Notes: generated by a model not told the origin, from the sequence alone. 64,000 bases of DNA from Glycomyces tritici (GCF_030403505.1 NZ_JAUEMJ010000004.1:572367-636366); one strand, 5' to 3'. Positions 34,341 to 46,603 are shown, numbered from the stretch's first letter. Program-made: numbers and translations.

Positions 34341-35497
34341 GCGGTTCGGCAATTGTCGTTGGAGCGGGCATCGGCGGGCTGGCCGCTGCGATCGGCCTGC
34401 GCCGCATCGGCTGGGACGTGACCGTGCTGGAGCGCTCGCCCGAAGTGGGCGAGATCGGGGCCGGGATGTCGCAGGCGCCCAACGCCCTGCGCGCGTTGGA
34501 CGCGCTCGGTGTCGGTGACCGGGCGCGTGCAGCGGGGACGCCGTTCTTCGCCACGACCAACCTCCGCGACCCCTCAGGCGGTCATCTGATGCGCGCCCCC
34601 TCGGGGGGCCCGCATCCGCTGCTGGGCTTCCATCGCGCGGACCTGCATGGCGTACTCCGCGATGCCGTTCCGCCGGAGTCGATCCGGACAGGAATGAAAG
34701 TGACCGGCTTCGCGCAGAACGCGGAGCAGGCCGAAGTCCAGACCGAGTCCGAGACGTTCAGCGCCGACCTGGTCGTCGCCGCTGACGGCGTCCACAGCAC
34801 CGCCCGCAGACTCCTGTGGCCGGACACGCCCGATCCCGCGTTCTGGAACTACACCGTCTGGCGCGGCATCGCCGACCTCGACCTGGCCGCGAATGAGGGA
34901 TGCATGACCCTCGGCGCGGACCGGTACTTCTTGACGATGCCGCTGACCCGGAGCCGGGTCTACTGGGCGCTCGGCGCCCAGGCGGAGGCCCCCCGTGTCC
35001 GGTATCCGGACGAGCGGGAAGCGGTCCGCGAGCGGGTCGCCGACTGGCATGGCCTGGTCCACGGACTCCTGGACGCGACGCCGGTCGATCGGGTGCTGCA
35101 CCACGACATCACCGATCTCGACCATGCCCCCTTGCCGACTTTCGTGAACGGCCGCATCGCGTTGCTGGGCGATGCGGCGCATCCGATGAGTCCGGATCTG
35201 GGTCAGGGTGCGGGCATGGCGATCGAGGACGCCGTCGTACTGGCCGCGGCCCTCGCCGAGACCCGCGATGCGGTAACGGCGCTCGCGCGATATGACCGGG
35301 AACGGCGACCGCGCGCGCAGTGGGTAGCGAAAGCCGCCCATAAGAACGGCCACGACGCGCTCATGGGCAGCGCGCTGAACCGGCGCCTTCTGTCACTGAC
35401 GTTGCGGCTCATGACGCCGGCGGTGTTCGCCAAGGTCTCTGCGCAGGCGCTCGATCGCCTCTGGGGTTGGCAGCCTCCCGCCCTGCCCGGCCGCTAA
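34337..35497 (+). CDS. FAD-dependent monooxygenase (PHBH fold)
   Basis: A 386-residue flavoprotein hydroxylase. Visible are VVGAGIGGLAAAIGLRRIGW (GxGxxG, FAD ADP-binding), VVAADGVHSTARRLLW (DG motif) and IALLGDAAHPMSPDLGQGAG (GD motif). Members hydroxylate small aromatic or macrolide-type substrates using NAD(P)H; the substrate here is unknown. It is translationally coupled to the GbsR regulator, a layout typical for detoxification or drug modification. Confidence 0.9.
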   Translation: MSGSAIVVGAGIGGLAAAIGLRRIGWDVTVLERSPEVGEIGAGMSQAPNALRALDALGVGDRARAAGTPFFATTNLRDPSGGHLMRAPSGGPHPLLGFHRADLHGVLRDAVPPESIRTGMKVTGFAQNAEQAEVQTESETFSADLVVAADGVHSTARRLLWPDTPDPAFWNYTVWRGIADLDLAANEGCMTLGADRYFLTMPLTRSRVYWALGAQAEAPRVRYPDEREAVRERVADWHGLVHGLLDATPVDRVLHHDITDLDHAPLPTFVNGRIALLGDAAHPMSPDLGQGAGMAIEDAVVLAAALAETRDAVTALARYDRERRPRAQWVAKAAHKNGHDALMGSALNRRLLSLTLRLMTPAVFAKVSAQALDRLWGWQPPALPGR

Positions 35498-35639
35498 CAC
35501 CGGACCTTCGTAAATCCATATGTTTTCTTGACGCTTCCCCTCGGCGGCATATCCAAGCGCGCCGACTGCATCTAGCTGGTGGTTTACGTCATCACGGTTC
35601 GCGCGTCAGGGAAAAGGCGGCCGAGCATAATCAGCGCTT

Positions 35640-37007
35640 GTGAGACGAGCTCTGCGACATCCGGCGCGACTGGTGCCCCTGGCCTTCCTGGCGTTCATCC
35701 TCGCTGGGGCGGGACTGCTCATGCTGCCGGTGTCCACCGAGACCCCGGAGGCCGCGCCGCCGTTGACGGCGCTGTTCACGTCGGTGTCGGCGGTGTGCGT
35801 GACCGGGCTGGTCGTCGTCGACACCTCGACCTACTGGTCCGGATTCGGCGAAGCCGTCATCACGGTGCTCATCCAAGTCGGCGGTTTCGGCATCATCACG
35901 GCCGCGACCTTGTTGGGAATTCTGACCGTGGGGCGGATGCGGTTGAGCAACCGCCTGCTGGCGGCGAGCGAGAACCAGGCGTTGAGCCTGGGCGACATCG
36001 GCGCGGTCGTGCGGCGAGTCGCAGTGATCACCGTGTCCGTCGAGGCGGTCGTGGCATTGGCGTTGTTCCTGCGGTTCCGCTACTACTACGACTTCCCGGT
36101 CGGGAAGGCGCTGTGGTACGGGGTCTTCCACTCGGTCTCCTCGTTCAACAACGCCGGGTTCGGCCTCGAGGCCGACAGCCTCATGCAGTGGGTGACCGAT
36201 CCGTTCGTGACGGCCCCGGTGACCGCGGCATTGATCATCGGCGGCATCGGATTTCCCGTGATCGTGGAAGTGCTGCGCAAATCCCGCCTGACGCGCGCGA
36301 TGCGCGGCGACCGGCGCCGCCGACCCATCCCGGGCTGGTCGGTGCACACCAAACTGACGATGGTGACCACCGGGGTCCTCTTGGCCGTGGGCTTCGCCGC
36401 CTACGCGGTCTTCGAGTGGACCAACCCGGCCACGCTCGGGCCGATGAACGTCGGCGAGAAGCTCTGGGCGGCGTTCGTCGCGGGCGCCATGCCCCGCACG
36501 GCGGGCTTCAACAACCTCCCGATGGCCGACCTGACACATGAGACGTGGATGGTCACCGACGCACTGATGTTCATCGGCGGCGGCTCCTCCAGCACCGCCG
36601 GCGGCATCAAGGTCACCACATTCGTGCTGCTGGCGGTGGTCATCTGGTCGGAGATCCGGGGCGAACCCGACGTCGCGGTGTTCGGCCGCAAGATCCCCGG
36701 TTCGACACAGCGCCAGGCACTGACCGTGGCACTCTTGGGCGTCGCGATCGTCGCGGTCGGGACCGCGCTGGTCATGATCGAGACCGAGTTCTCCTTGGAT
36801 CAGGTGCTGTTCGAGTCGATCTCGGCGTTCGCGACCGTGGGCCTGTCGACCGGCATCACCGCCGCGCTGCCGCCGTTCAGCCAACTGGTGATGATCGTTC
36901 TCATGTTCGCCGGCAGGGTCGGCATCGTCTCGCTCGCGACCGCGCTCGCGCTGCGCAGTCGGCACCGTCTCTACTCCTTCCCCGAGGAGCGCCCGCTGGT
37001 CGGCTAG
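35640..37007 (+). CDS. TrkH/KtrB-type potassium uptake membrane subunit
   Basis: A 455-residue K+ translocating subunit. The four P-loop repeats are visible: TSVSAVCVTGLVV, FHSVSSFNNAGFG, AGAMPRTAGFNNL and ESISAFATVGLSTG, each with the filter glycine. A positively charged N-terminus is followed by eight or more helices. GTG 35640 lies 8 nt after a CATAAT -10-like box (35626-35631) with no ribosome site, so a leaderless transcript is likely. The cytoplasmic NAD/ATP-binding partner (KtrA/TrkA) is not adjacent. Confidence 0.9.
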   Translation: MRRALRHPARLVPLAFLAFILAGAGLLMLPVSTETPEAAPPLTALFTSVSAVCVTGLVVVDTSTYWSGFGEAVITVLIQVGGFGIITAATLLGILTVGRMRLSNRLLAASENQALSLGDIGAVVRRVAVITVSVEAVVALALFLRFRYYYDFPVGKALWYGVFHSVSSFNNAGFGLEADSLMQWVTDPFVTAPVTAALIIGGIGFPVIVEVLRKSRLTRAMRGDRRRRPIPGWSVHTKLTMVTTGVLLAVGFAAYAVFEWTNPATLGPMNVGEKLWAAFVAGAMPRTAGFNNLPMADLTHETWMVTDALMFIGGGSSSTAGGIKVTTFVLLAVVIWSEIRGEPDVAVFGRKIPGSTQRQALTVALLGVAIVAVGTALVMIETEFSLDQVLFESISAFATVGLSTGITAALPPFSQLVMIVLMFAGRVGIVSLATALALRSRHRLYSFPEERPLVG

Positions 37008-37071
37008 GCGTCGGACCCATGCGCTCGCGTGACCGCACCCACACTCCATGAATGATTTCTTGACGGTTCTG

Positions 37072-37095
37072 TAAGTTCAATATTTACTGAACTTA
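37072..37095 (+). promoter_or_regulatory. Perfect 24-bp palindromic operator (GbsR regulator 2)
   Basis: TAAGTTCA and TGAACTTA are perfect 8-bp arms around an 8-nt AT-rich spacer, 48 bp upstream of the membrane protein gene. The regulator encoded just downstream at 37757 is the natural candidate to bind it. Confidence 0.75.
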
Positions 37096-37143
37096 TTGTA
37101 CTTGCGGAACTTCGTGAGTGCGGTTCCCCGGAAGGAGCACGTC

Positions 37144-37677
37144 ATGGAACTGGTCACCGAGTTCTTCGAATGGGCCTGGCCCCGCCACCTCAACCCCATC
37201 AGCTGGTACATCCGCCCGCTGTTCTTCATCCCCATCGCGCTCTTCGCCTGGCGCCGCCAAGGCTGGTGGATGAGCCTCTCGATAGTCGCAATGCTCTCGA
37301 GCTTCTTCTGGTTCCCGGAACCGGCCGAAGTGGACCCGGCCGCACAGGCCATCCTCGACATGGAGGCCGAGCTGTTCGCCCAGCCCAGCTGGCAGACCGT
37401 GATCAGCCTCGGCACTATCCCGATCTTCCTCGGCGGCCTCGTGTGGGCCTTCTGGCGCCACTCGATCGGGATCGGCTTGTGGGTCGTCAACGTCGGCGTC
37501 GCCTACAAGGCCGCCTGGGTGTGGGTCAACACCGACTTCGCCGGCTTCATGCACGTCGTCCCGATCTACGCCATCGCCCTCCTGGTCATCAACGCCCTCA
37601 CCATAGGTTTCGCCAAGTGGCGCAAGATCCCGCTCTACCCGGATCGGAACGTCGAGAAGCAGGCGGCCGAGGCTTGA
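37144..37677 (+). CDS. Small multi-pass membrane protein under GbsR control
   Basis: A 177-residue protein with four to five helices (RPLFFIPIALFAWRR, WWMSLSIVAMLSSFFWF, VISLGTIPIFLGGLVWAF, VVPIYAIALLVINALTIGFA). Not a named family. ATG 37144 has GGAAGGAG 7 nt upstream; a TTG at 37096 is less likely. It is preceded by a perfect palindrome and followed by a GbsR regulator, which suggests substrate-induced expression, perhaps in membrane stress or drug response. Confidence 0.8.
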   Translation: MELVTEFFEWAWPRHLNPISWYIRPLFFIPIALFAWRRQGWWMSLSIVAMLSSFFWFPEPAEVDPAAQAILDMEAELFAQPSWQTVISLGTIPIFLGGLVWAFWRHSIGIGLWVVNVGVAYKAAWVWVNTDFAGFMHVVPIYAIALLVINALTIGFAKWRKIPLYPDRNVEKQAAEA

Positions 37678-37756
37678 AGCGCCCGAGCGGGGTGAACCCG
37701 CAAGCCGGTTCACCCCGCTTTTCACGTTCACCGATGAAGGAAGGGATACTGAACCC

Positions 37757-38242
37757 ATGTCCGACCCCGACCAAGCGGCCACCGGCGCCGACCCCCAGAC
37801 ACTCGCGTTCGTCGAGGACTTCGCACTCGCCATGGAACGCCTCGGGCTGGTCCGCATGACCGGCCGTGTCATGGCCTGGCTCCTGGTGTGCGACCCACCC
37901 GCTCAGACGTTCGGGCAGATCGCCGAGGCCCTCCAGGCATCCAAAGGTTCAATTTCCACCGCATTGAAATTTCTGACCACCGCAGGGTGGGTCGGCAAGA
38001 CCTCCAAACCGGGAGTGCGCGGCGACTTCTACACCATCCGATCCGGCGCGATGGCCGACCTGATCAAGCAGCAGAGCGGCCAGTACGCGGTCTTCACCCA
38101 GGTGACTGCCCGCGGCCTCGCCCTGTTCGAGGACGCACCGCCCGAGCGGAGCGAGCGCCTGCGCGACATGCACGAGTTCTTCTCCTGGCTCGCCAAGGAG
38201 CTCCCCGCGCTCATGGACCGCTGGGAGACCGAGCGAGCCTGA
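37757..38242 (+). CDS. GbsR/MarR-family transcriptional regulator 2
   Basis: A 161-residue regulator: MTGRVMAWLLVCDPPAQTFG, recognition region IAEALQASKGSISTALKFL, wing KTSKPGVRGDFYTIRSG. Clearly related to the proteins at 33825 and 51546. It lies 79 bp after the membrane protein gene, whose promoter holds the 24-bp palindrome. ATG 37757. It converges on kdpE with a 21-bp gap. Confidence 0.87.
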   Translation: MSDPDQAATGADPQTLAFVEDFALAMERLGLVRMTGRVMAWLLVCDPPAQTFGQIAEALQASKGSISTALKFLTTAGWVGKTSKPGVRGDFYTIRSGAMADLIKQQSGQYAVFTQVTARGLALFEDAPPERSERLRDMHEFFSWLAKELPALMDRWETERA

Positions 38243-38263
38243 GCGACTGAGTCTCTGTGTCCT

Positions 38264-38938
38264 CTAGGGGCGGAAGCGGTAGCCCATGCCCGGCTCGGTC
38301 AGGAAGTGCACCGGCCTGGGAGGATTGGCTTCCAGTTTGCGGCGGAGCTGGGCCATGTACTGGCGCAGATAGTGGGTCTCGGTGTCGTACTTCGGACCCC
38401 AGACCCGGTGGAGCAGTTCGTGCTGACTGACGAGCTTCCCCGGATTGCGCAGCAGGATCTGCAGGATCTGCCACTCGGTGCGGGTCAGGTGGATCTCCTC
38501 CCCTTCACGGTCGACCCTCTTTGCGGCGATATCGACAGTGGCCGAACCGATCACCGTGATCGGCGATTCGTTGCCAGGGCCCACGCGTCGCGTCGCGGCG
38601 CGTACACGCGCGAGGAGTTCGCCGATGTCGAACGGTTTCGTCACGTAGTCGTCCGCGCCCGCGTCCAGGGCGGCGATCTTCTCGGCGCTGGCCGCGCGGC
38701 CCGACAGGATGAAGATCGGCGTCTTGGACCAGACGCGCACGCCCTCGACCACCTCCCGACCGTCCATATCGGGCAGTCCGAGGTCGAGCAGGATGAGATC
38801 CGGTTTGACCTCCGCGCCCTTGCGCAGTGCTTCGGTGCCGGTATCGGCAGTGGCCACCTCGTAGCCGTGGGCGGTCAGGTTGATGCGCAGCGCCCGGAGG
38901 ATCTGCGGCTCGTCGTCGACTACCAGCACCCTGATCAT
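38264..38938 (-). CDS. kdpE: KdpE response regulator
   Basis: A 224-residue OmpR-type regulator. The receiver domain (VLVVDDEPQILRALRINLTA) has its phospho-Asp in LILLDLGLPDMDG and Lys in DDYVTKPFDI. The winged-helix domain ends HFLTEPGMGYRFRP. It activates kdpFABC under K+ limitation when phosphorylated by KdpD. The ATG overlaps the kdpD stop by 4 bp. Confidence 0.95.
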   Translation of the reverse strand: MIRVLVVDDEPQILRALRINLTAHGYEVATADTGTEALRKGAEVKPDLILLDLGLPDMDGREVVEGVRVWSKTPIFILSGRAASAEKIAALDAGADDYVTKPFDIGELLARVRAATRRVGPGNESPITVIGSATVDIAAKRVDREGEEIHLTRTEWQILQILLRNPGKLVSQHELLHRVWGPKYDTETHYLRQYMAQLRRKLEANPPRPVHFLTEPGMGYRFRP

Positions 38939-41496
38939 TTGTCCCCGCTCTCGTTCTCGCGGTGGTCCTCGAGTCGTAGCAGCGCCAGCACCATCGTCAG
39001 GCCTCCGCCGGGGGTCGCCTCGGGCAGGAGTGTGCCGCCCATGGCCTCGGCCAGGCCCCGCGAGAGCGCGAGTCCTAGTCCGACTCCGGTCGTGTTGTCG
39101 CGGTCGCCGAGTCGCTGGAACGGGCGGAACATCGTCTCGTGGTCCTCGTCGGGGACGCCCGGGCCCCGGTCGATCACCCGCAGTTCCACCGTTCGCCCAT
39201 GCGCGCCCGCCACCAGCTGCGGCGGCTGGTCCTCCGGACTGAACCGCAGGGCGTTGGCGATGACGTTCACCAGGATCCGCTGCAAGAGGCCCGGATCGGC
39301 CGCTACTTCGGGCAGGTCCACGGGGATGTTGAGCCGCACGTCAGCAGCCTGCTCGCCCAGTTCGTCCAAGGCGGTCGGCACTGCTTCGTCGAGTGCGATC
39401 GGCACCGAGTTCGCACCGAGCACGCCCGCCTGGAGGCGACTCATGTCCAGCAGGTTGTCCACCAGGCTCGTCAGCTGCGCCAGTGACTGCTCGGCAGAGT
39501 CCAGTAGCTCCTGCCGCTCTGCGGGTGTGAACAGATTCTCGCTGGCTTTCAGGCTGGAGACCGCGACACGCACCGACGCGAGTGGCGTCCTGAGATCGTG
39601 CGAGACCGCTGCCAGCAGCGCGGTCCGCAGCTTGTCCGCGTCCGTCAGCCGCTGCACCGCCTTGGCCTGATGCTCCAGACGCTCGCGCTCCAGCGCGGCG
39701 GCCGCATGCATGGCGAACGCCTGCGCGATTCGCCGGTCCGCCGCCTCGAGCATGTGCCCCTGCAGCGCGAGCGCGAGATCGTCGTTGATGGGGATGTCGT
39801 TGTCCGCGTCGCCGGGATTCGCGCGCGCCTCTCCAGCGCACGCGACCGGCCGCCAGGACTTGGCCTCGTGCCGCTCGTCGGGTCCCGCGCCCGGCTCGGT
39901 CCGCTCCAGCAGCGTCACCGAGTCCAGGCCGAACGTCTCCCGCAGTTGTTCAAGGAGGTCGTCGAGGCGGTTGCCGCCGCGGAGCACGTTCCCGGCGAGG
40001 GTGGCGAGGGTCTGCGCCTCCGCACTGGCCCGCGCCGCCAGGCGTGCCCGCGCGGCCGACAGGTTCACGACCGCAGCCCCGCCGAGCGCCAGCGCGACGA
40101 AGATGAACAGGGCGATCAGCTGCTCCTGGTCGTTGACCTTGAACGTGTAGTACGGGACGGTGAAGAAGAAGTTCAGCAGGAAGAACCCCAGCAGCGCGGC
40201 CAAGAGGGCGGGCCACATGCCGCCGGCGAGGGTCAGCCCCATGACGGCGGTGAGGACGATGAGGATCATCGTGGTCAACGAGAGTTCTTCGTGGAATGGG
40301 GTCAGGGCCGCCACGAGCGCTGGAATGCCGACGACCGCGAGGAGCATGCCGAGGCGGCGTCGGCCGGTGCCGATGAGTCCGCGGCCCGGGCGCGAACGCC
40401 GGACATTCGCCACATGCTCGTGCGTGACCAGGTGGACGTCGATCGGGCCCGACTTCGCCGTCGTGGTCACGCCGACGCCGCGGGAGATCGCCTGCGCGAA
40501 GCGCCCGCGCCGGGAGGCCCCGAGTACGAGCTGCGTCGCGTTCACCCCGCGCGCGAACTCCAGCAGCGCTTCAGGGATCGCATCGCCCACCACCTGGTGG
40601 TAGGAGCCTCCGAGGTCTTCGACGAGGTTCCGCTGCTGGGCGAGGTTGCGGGCGGCGCGGGCGCTGGTAAGCCCGTCGCCCGAAGCGATGTACACCGCTC
40701 TGAGGTCCGCACCGCCTGAGCGGGCGGCGATGCGGGCGGCGCGGCGAATGAGGGTGTCGCCCTCGTCGCCGCCCGACAGCGCGACGACGACGCGCTCTTT
40801 GGACTCCCACATGTCGGTGATGTCCTGGTCGGTCCGGTACTGCTCCAGCTGATCCTCGACCTTGTCGGCCAACCACAGCAGCGCGATCTCGCGCAGGGCC
40901 GTCAGGTTGCCGACGCGGAAGTAGTTCGACAACGCCGCGTCCACTTTCTCCGGCGGGTAGATATTGCCGTGAACCATGCGCCGGCGCAGTGCCTCGGGGG
41001 TGATGTCGGCGAGTTCGACCTGTTCGGCGCGGCGCACGACCTCGTCCGGGACGGTCTCGCGTTGCGGCACACCGGTGATGGCGGCGACGACGTCGTTGAG
41101 GGATTCGAGGTGCTGGACGTTGACCGTCGAGATGACGTCGATGCCGGCTTCGAGGAGTTCGTCGATGTCCTGCCAGCGCTTCTCGTGGCGTGAGCCGGGC
41201 ACGTTGGTGTGCGCGAGCTCGTCGACGAGCGCCACTGCCGGGGCACGGGCAATGACGGCGTCGACGTCGAACTCCTCGAAGGACGAACCGCGGTACTCGA
41301 TCGTCCGCCGCGGAATCACCTCGAGGTCGCCGATCAGCTCGGCGGTCGAGGGCCGCCCGTGGGTCTCGACGAAGCCGATGACGACGTCGGTCCCGCGGGC
41401 GGCACGGCGGTGGGCCTCTTCGAGCGCGGCGAAGGTCTTCCCGACGCCGGGTGCGGCCCCGAGATAGATCCGGAGTTGTCCACGTGTCGTAGCCAC
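38935..41496 (-). CDS. kdpD: KdpD sensor histidine kinase
   Basis: An 853-residue membrane kinase. The N-terminal KdpD domain holds Walker A GAAPGVGKTF and ALVDELAHTNVPGSRHEKRW. It is followed by a USP-like domain (about 235-360), four membrane helices (about 385-490), a GAF-like region and the kinase core. Phospho-His lies in LLAAVSHDLRTPLASVRVAV, with N-box LVNVIANALRFSPE and DRGPGVPDED. It senses low K+. GTG 41496 start. Last but one gene of the kdp operon. Confidence 0.96.
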   Translation of the reverse strand: MATTRGQLRIYLGAAPGVGKTFAALEEAHRRAARGTDVVIGFVETHGRPSTAELIGDLEVIPRRTIEYRGSSFEEFDVDAVIARAPAVALVDELAHTNVPGSRHEKRWQDIDELLEAGIDVISTVNVQHLESLNDVVAAITGVPQRETVPDEVVRRAEQVELADITPEALRRRMVHGNIYPPEKVDAALSNYFRVGNLTALREIALLWLADKVEDQLEQYRTDQDITDMWESKERVVVALSGGDEGDTLIRRAARIAARSGGADLRAVYIASGDGLTSARAARNLAQQRNLVEDLGGSYHQVVGDAIPEALLEFARGVNATQLVLGASRRGRFAQAISRGVGVTTTAKSGPIDVHLVTHEHVANVRRSRPGRGLIGTGRRRLGMLLAVVGIPALVAALTPFHEELSLTTMILIVLTAVMGLTLAGGMWPALLAALLGFFLLNFFFTVPYYTFKVNDQEQLIALFIFVALALGGAAVVNLSAARARLAARASAEAQTLATLAGNVLRGGNRLDDLLEQLRETFGLDSVTLLERTEPGAGPDERHEAKSWRPVACAGEARANPGDADNDIPINDDLALALQGHMLEAADRRIAQAFAMHAAAALERERLEHQAKAVQRLTDADKLRTALLAAVSHDLRTPLASVRVAVSSLKASENLFTPAERQELLDSAEQSLAQLTSLVDNLLDMSRLQAGVLGANSVPIALDEAVPTALDELGEQAADVRLNIPVDLPEVAADPGLLQRILVNVIANALRFSPEDQPPQLVAGAHGRTVELRVIDRGPGVPDEDHETMFRPFQRLGDRDNTTGVGLGLALSRGLAEAMGGTLLPEATPGGGLTMVLALLRLEDHRENESGDK

Positions 41497-41539
41497 AGTG
41501 CTGATGAATCCTCTCGGGGCCGGTGTGGTCCCTGTTCTT

Positions 41540-42463
41540 TCAGTTAAGCGGAAATTGTTCGTCGAGTGCGAGGTTGAGCTCGACGACGTTCACCGCGGGC
41601 TCGCCCATGAAGCCGAGGAACCGGCCGGTGGTGCTGTCCTCGACCAACGCTTCGATGTCTTCGGCGCTCGCGTCCCGCTCGGCGGCGATCCGCTCGACCT
41701 GCAGTTCCGCGTACTCGGGGCTGATGTGCGGGTCCAAGCCCGAACCCGAGGCGGTCACCGCGTCGGCCGGGACGGCCGGCTCGGCCGGGGCGTCTCCTTC
41801 GATCGGAGTGATGACCGCAGCGGCGTAGGAGGTGCCGTACTCGGCGCATTCGACCTGCACGCCTTCGTACTCGTGGAGGAACGGCGCCTCGGTCGTGCCG
41901 CAGGCTTCGTTGAGGCTCACCACGCGGGTCACCTCACCCGAGGTGCCTTCGGAGTAGAAGACGCCGAGGACTGCGCCGACCGCGCTTGCGCCCGAGGGCG
42001 CGCAGTACGGCCGCGAGCCGTCGACGCCTTCGCGCTCCCCGATGGCGAACGACCGCTCGCAGACCTTCGTGAGCAGGCTCTTCGATGCGTTCGCGTCGCC
42101 GTCCCAGCCGAGGGCGGGGTCGGGCAGGGTGTCCACGACGTTTTCGGGCCCGATGTTCGAGGCGCCAGAAACGAGCGGGTCGTAGTCACCGGTCTCGCCG
42201 GCGGCCATGGACGGGCGCGACTGGAAGTAATCCAGGATCGCGTTCCCCTCCTCATCGGTGTAGGACTGCCCGATGAGGGAGGAGCCGATCACATTGCCGT
42301 CGGCGTCGTAGAGGAGCGACCCGTCGGCCTTGTCGTTCAGGCCGGGGATCTGGGCGACCGCGAGGACCGCCAGCGGATACATGATTCCAGTAAGGACGGT
42401 GAACACCAGGACGGTCCGAAGGGCGGCCAGGTGTTGCGTGATCCAGCGAGGTAGACGTGCCAT
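41540..42463 (-). CDS. kdpC: KdpC subunit of the K+-transporting ATPase, enlarged
   Basis: A 307-residue single-pass protein linking KdpA and KdpB. An N-terminal helix (VLVFTVLTGIMYPLAVLAVA) is followed by GSSLIGQSYTDEEG and FQSRPSM, and the end carries SGSGLDPHISPEYAELQVER, the KdpC signature. KdpC is usually near 190-220 residues. The extra length is an insertion of about 100 residues between these blocks (about 120-230), rich in Glu, Gly and Ser and containing several Cys. The ATG directly abuts the kdpB stop. Confidence 0.94.
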   Translation of the reverse strand: MARLPRWITQHLAALRTVLVFTVLTGIMYPLAVLAVAQIPGLNDKADGSLLYDADGNVIGSSLIGQSYTDEEGNAILDYFQSRPSMAAGETGDYDPLVSGASNIGPENVVDTLPDPALGWDGDANASKSLLTKVCERSFAIGEREGVDGSRPYCAPSGASAVGAVLGVFYSEGTSGEVTRVVSLNEACGTTEAPFLHEYEGVQVECAEYGTSYAAAVITPIEGDAPAEPAVPADAVTASGSGLDPHISPEYAELQVERIAAERDASAEDIEALVEDSTTGRFLGFMGEPAVNVVELNLALDEQFPLN

Positions 42464-44617
<2,154 letters not shown>

Positions 44618-44628
44618 TGCGACGACTC

Positions 44629-46290
44629 CTATTGCAGGCCTTCGGCCAGCGGGCCGAGGGCGAGGACGGGCAGGAACGTGAGCGCGACGAGGACGAGGGT
44701 CACGCCGACGACCATGCCGACGAACAAGGGCTTGTGGGTGGGAAAGGTGCCCGATGTGGCCGGGACGGGCTTCTGCTTCGCGAACGATCCGGCGAGGGCG
44801 AGCACCAGGATGATCGGCAGGAACCGGCCGAACACCATGCACAGACCCAGCGCGGTGTTGAACCAGGGCGTATTCGCCCCGAAGCCTGCGAACGCGGACC
44901 CGTTGTTGTTCGAGGCCGACGCGAAGGCGTACAGCATCTCGGAGAGCCCGTGCGGGCCCGCCTCCTGCATGGACTCGAGGTTTTCCGGGACCGCGATGGA
45001 GGCGGCCACCCCTGCCAGGAGCAGTACCGGCGTCACCAGGAAGTACAGACTCGCGAGCTTGATCTCGCGGGCGCCGATCTTCTTGCCCAGGTATTCCGGC
45101 GTGCGTCCGACCATGAGGCCGGCGATGAACACCGTGATCACGGCGAGGACGAGCATCCCGTAGAGGCCCGCGCCGACGCCGCCGGGAGCGACCTCGCCGA
45201 GCATCATGTTGAGGATGAGGACGCCGCCGCCGAACGCGGTGTAGGAGTCGTGGAACGAGTTCACCGAACCGGTGGAGGTCAATGTGGTCGCGGCCGCGAA
45301 CAGCCCGGAGTCGGGAACGCCGAAGCGGACTTCCTTGCCTTCCATCGCTGCGGACACGGCCTGCGGCACGGTGCCGTTCGCCAGGTTCTCGAAACCGACG
45401 ACTAGGTTCACCGAGACAATCGCCAGGACGCCCATGACCGCTGCGATGGCGTAGCCCTGCCGGTTGTCGCCGACCAGGCGCCCGAACGTGCGCGGCAGCG
45501 AGAACGGGATCACCAGCAGCAGGTAAACGATGAGGAAGTTCGTCCAGCTGGTGGGGTTCTCGAACGGATGCGCCGCATTGGCGTTGAAGTACCCGCCGCC
45601 GTTGGTGCCCAGGTCCTTGATGGCTTCCTGGCTGGCGACGAGCCCGCCGGTGAGCGACTGCGTGTCCCCGGCCGCGGTGGTCGCGGAGGTGACGTCGGTG
45701 AGGTTCTGGACTACACCACCGGCGATGAGCACGATCGCGGCGACGAAGCTGATCGGCAGCAGCACCCAAAGGACGATCCGCGTCAGGTCGACCCAAAAGT
45801 TCCCGAGCTTGTCCGTGGCCTTCCGGGCGAACCCGCGCACCAGGACCACCGCGACGGCGATGCCCACCGCGGCCGACACGAAGTTCTGCACCGCCAGGCC
45901 CGCGGCCTGGATCAGGATCCCCATGGTCGCTTCGCCGGAGTAGGCCTGCCAGTTGGTGTTCGTGGTGAAACTGACCGCGGTGTTCCAGGCCAGGCCCGGC
46001 TCAACCCCGGGGAACCCGTTGTCGAGCGGCAGCCAGTGCTGGAGGCGCTGGAACAGGTAGAGCAAGACGATACTGACGGCCGAGAACGCCAGGACGCTGC
46101 GCGCGTACCCGGCCCAGTTCTGCTCGATGCCGGGCCGCGCGCCGATGACGCGGTAGATCCCGCGCTCGACCTTCCGGTGGTGCTCGCGAGTGGCGACCCG
46201 GTACATGTAATCGCCGAGCGGCTTGTAGGTTGCGGCGAGGGCCGCGATCATCGCGGCGATGAAGATGACGCCCGCGGTGGTCTCGCTCAT
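44629..46290 (-). CDS. kdpA: KdpA K+-binding subunit
   Basis: A 553-residue channel-like subunit related to the TrkH fold. Filter segments are visible in [36 protein letters not shown] and [13 protein letters not shown]. About ten membrane helices. The ATG at 46290 overlaps the kdpF stop (TGATG), giving tight coupling in the order F-A-B-C-D-E. Confidence 0.97.
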   Translation of the reverse strand: MSETTAGVIFIAAMIAALAATYKPLGDYMYRVATREHHRKVERGIYRVIGARPGIEQNWAGYARSVLAFSAVSIVLLYLFQRLQHWLPLDNGFPGVEPGLAWNTAVSFTTNTNWQAYSGEATMGILIQAAGLAVQNFVSAAVGIAVAVVLVRGFARKATDKLGNFWVDLTRIVLWVLLPISFVAAIVLIAGGVVQNLTDVTSATTAAGDTQSLTGGLVASQEAIKDLGTNGGGYFNANAAHPFENPTSWTNFLIVYLLLVIPFSLPRTFGRLVGDNRQGYAIAAVMGVLAIVSVNLVVGFENLANGTVPQAVSAAMEGKEVRFGVPDSGLFAAATTLTSTGSVNSFHDSYTAFGGGVLILNMMLGEVAPGGVGAGLYGMLVLAVITVFIAGLMVGRTPEYLGKKIGAREIKLASLYFLVTPVLLLAGVAASIAVPENLESMQEAGPHGLSEMLYAFASASNNNGSAFAGFGANTPWFNTALGLCMVFGRFLPIILVLALAGSFAKQKPVPATSGTFPTHKPLFVGMVVGVTLVLVALTFLPVLALGPLAEGLQ

Positions 46291-46379
46291 CAGAACTTCT
46301 CCGGCTTCAGCAGGGCGTACACCAGGTAGGCGCCGACGAGCACGGCGAGGACGAGACCGATGGCGTTGACGGCGCTCAC
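46290..46379 (-). CDS. kdpF: KdpF small membrane subunit
   Basis: A 29-residue single-helix peptide ([20 protein letters not shown] then KPEKF), the conserved KdpF form that stabilises the KdpABC complex. GTG 46379 overlaps the stop of the preceding small ORF and its own stop overlaps kdpA, so all are coupled. Confidence 0.88.
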   Translation of the reverse strand: MSAVNAIGLVLAVLVGAYLVYALLKPEKF

Positions 46380-46459
46380 AGCTTCTCCACCGCCTTCACG
46401 ATGAGACCCAGGACGACGAAACAAACCACCGTCAGGGCGAGATATGCGAGATCGGGCAT
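46376..46459 (-). CDS. 27-residue membrane peptide upstream of kdpF
   Basis: A short ORF from ATG 46459 with AAGGA 5 nt upstream. It has one hydrophobic helix ([20 protein letters not shown]) and a basic end. Its TGA overlaps the kdpF GTG start by 2 bp, and the same coupling continues through kdpA. The tight overlap and good ribosome site argue for a real gene, perhaps a second small subunit or regulator of Kdp. Likely missed by standard gene callers. Confidence 0.65.
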   Translation of the reverse strand: MPDLAYLALTVVCFVVLGLIVKAVEKL

Positions 46460-46603
46460 CGAATCCTTCACTTTTCAAGCAGGGGGCGCGGCCGTTGCCG
46501 CGTCGCCGACTCGGGGGATGGAGGTCGGCGAATCCGAGTGAACGCCCGCACGCTTCGATTGCCTAGAGTGTTTGACGGCGTCCATACGAGCCGAGGTGAA
46601 TCC

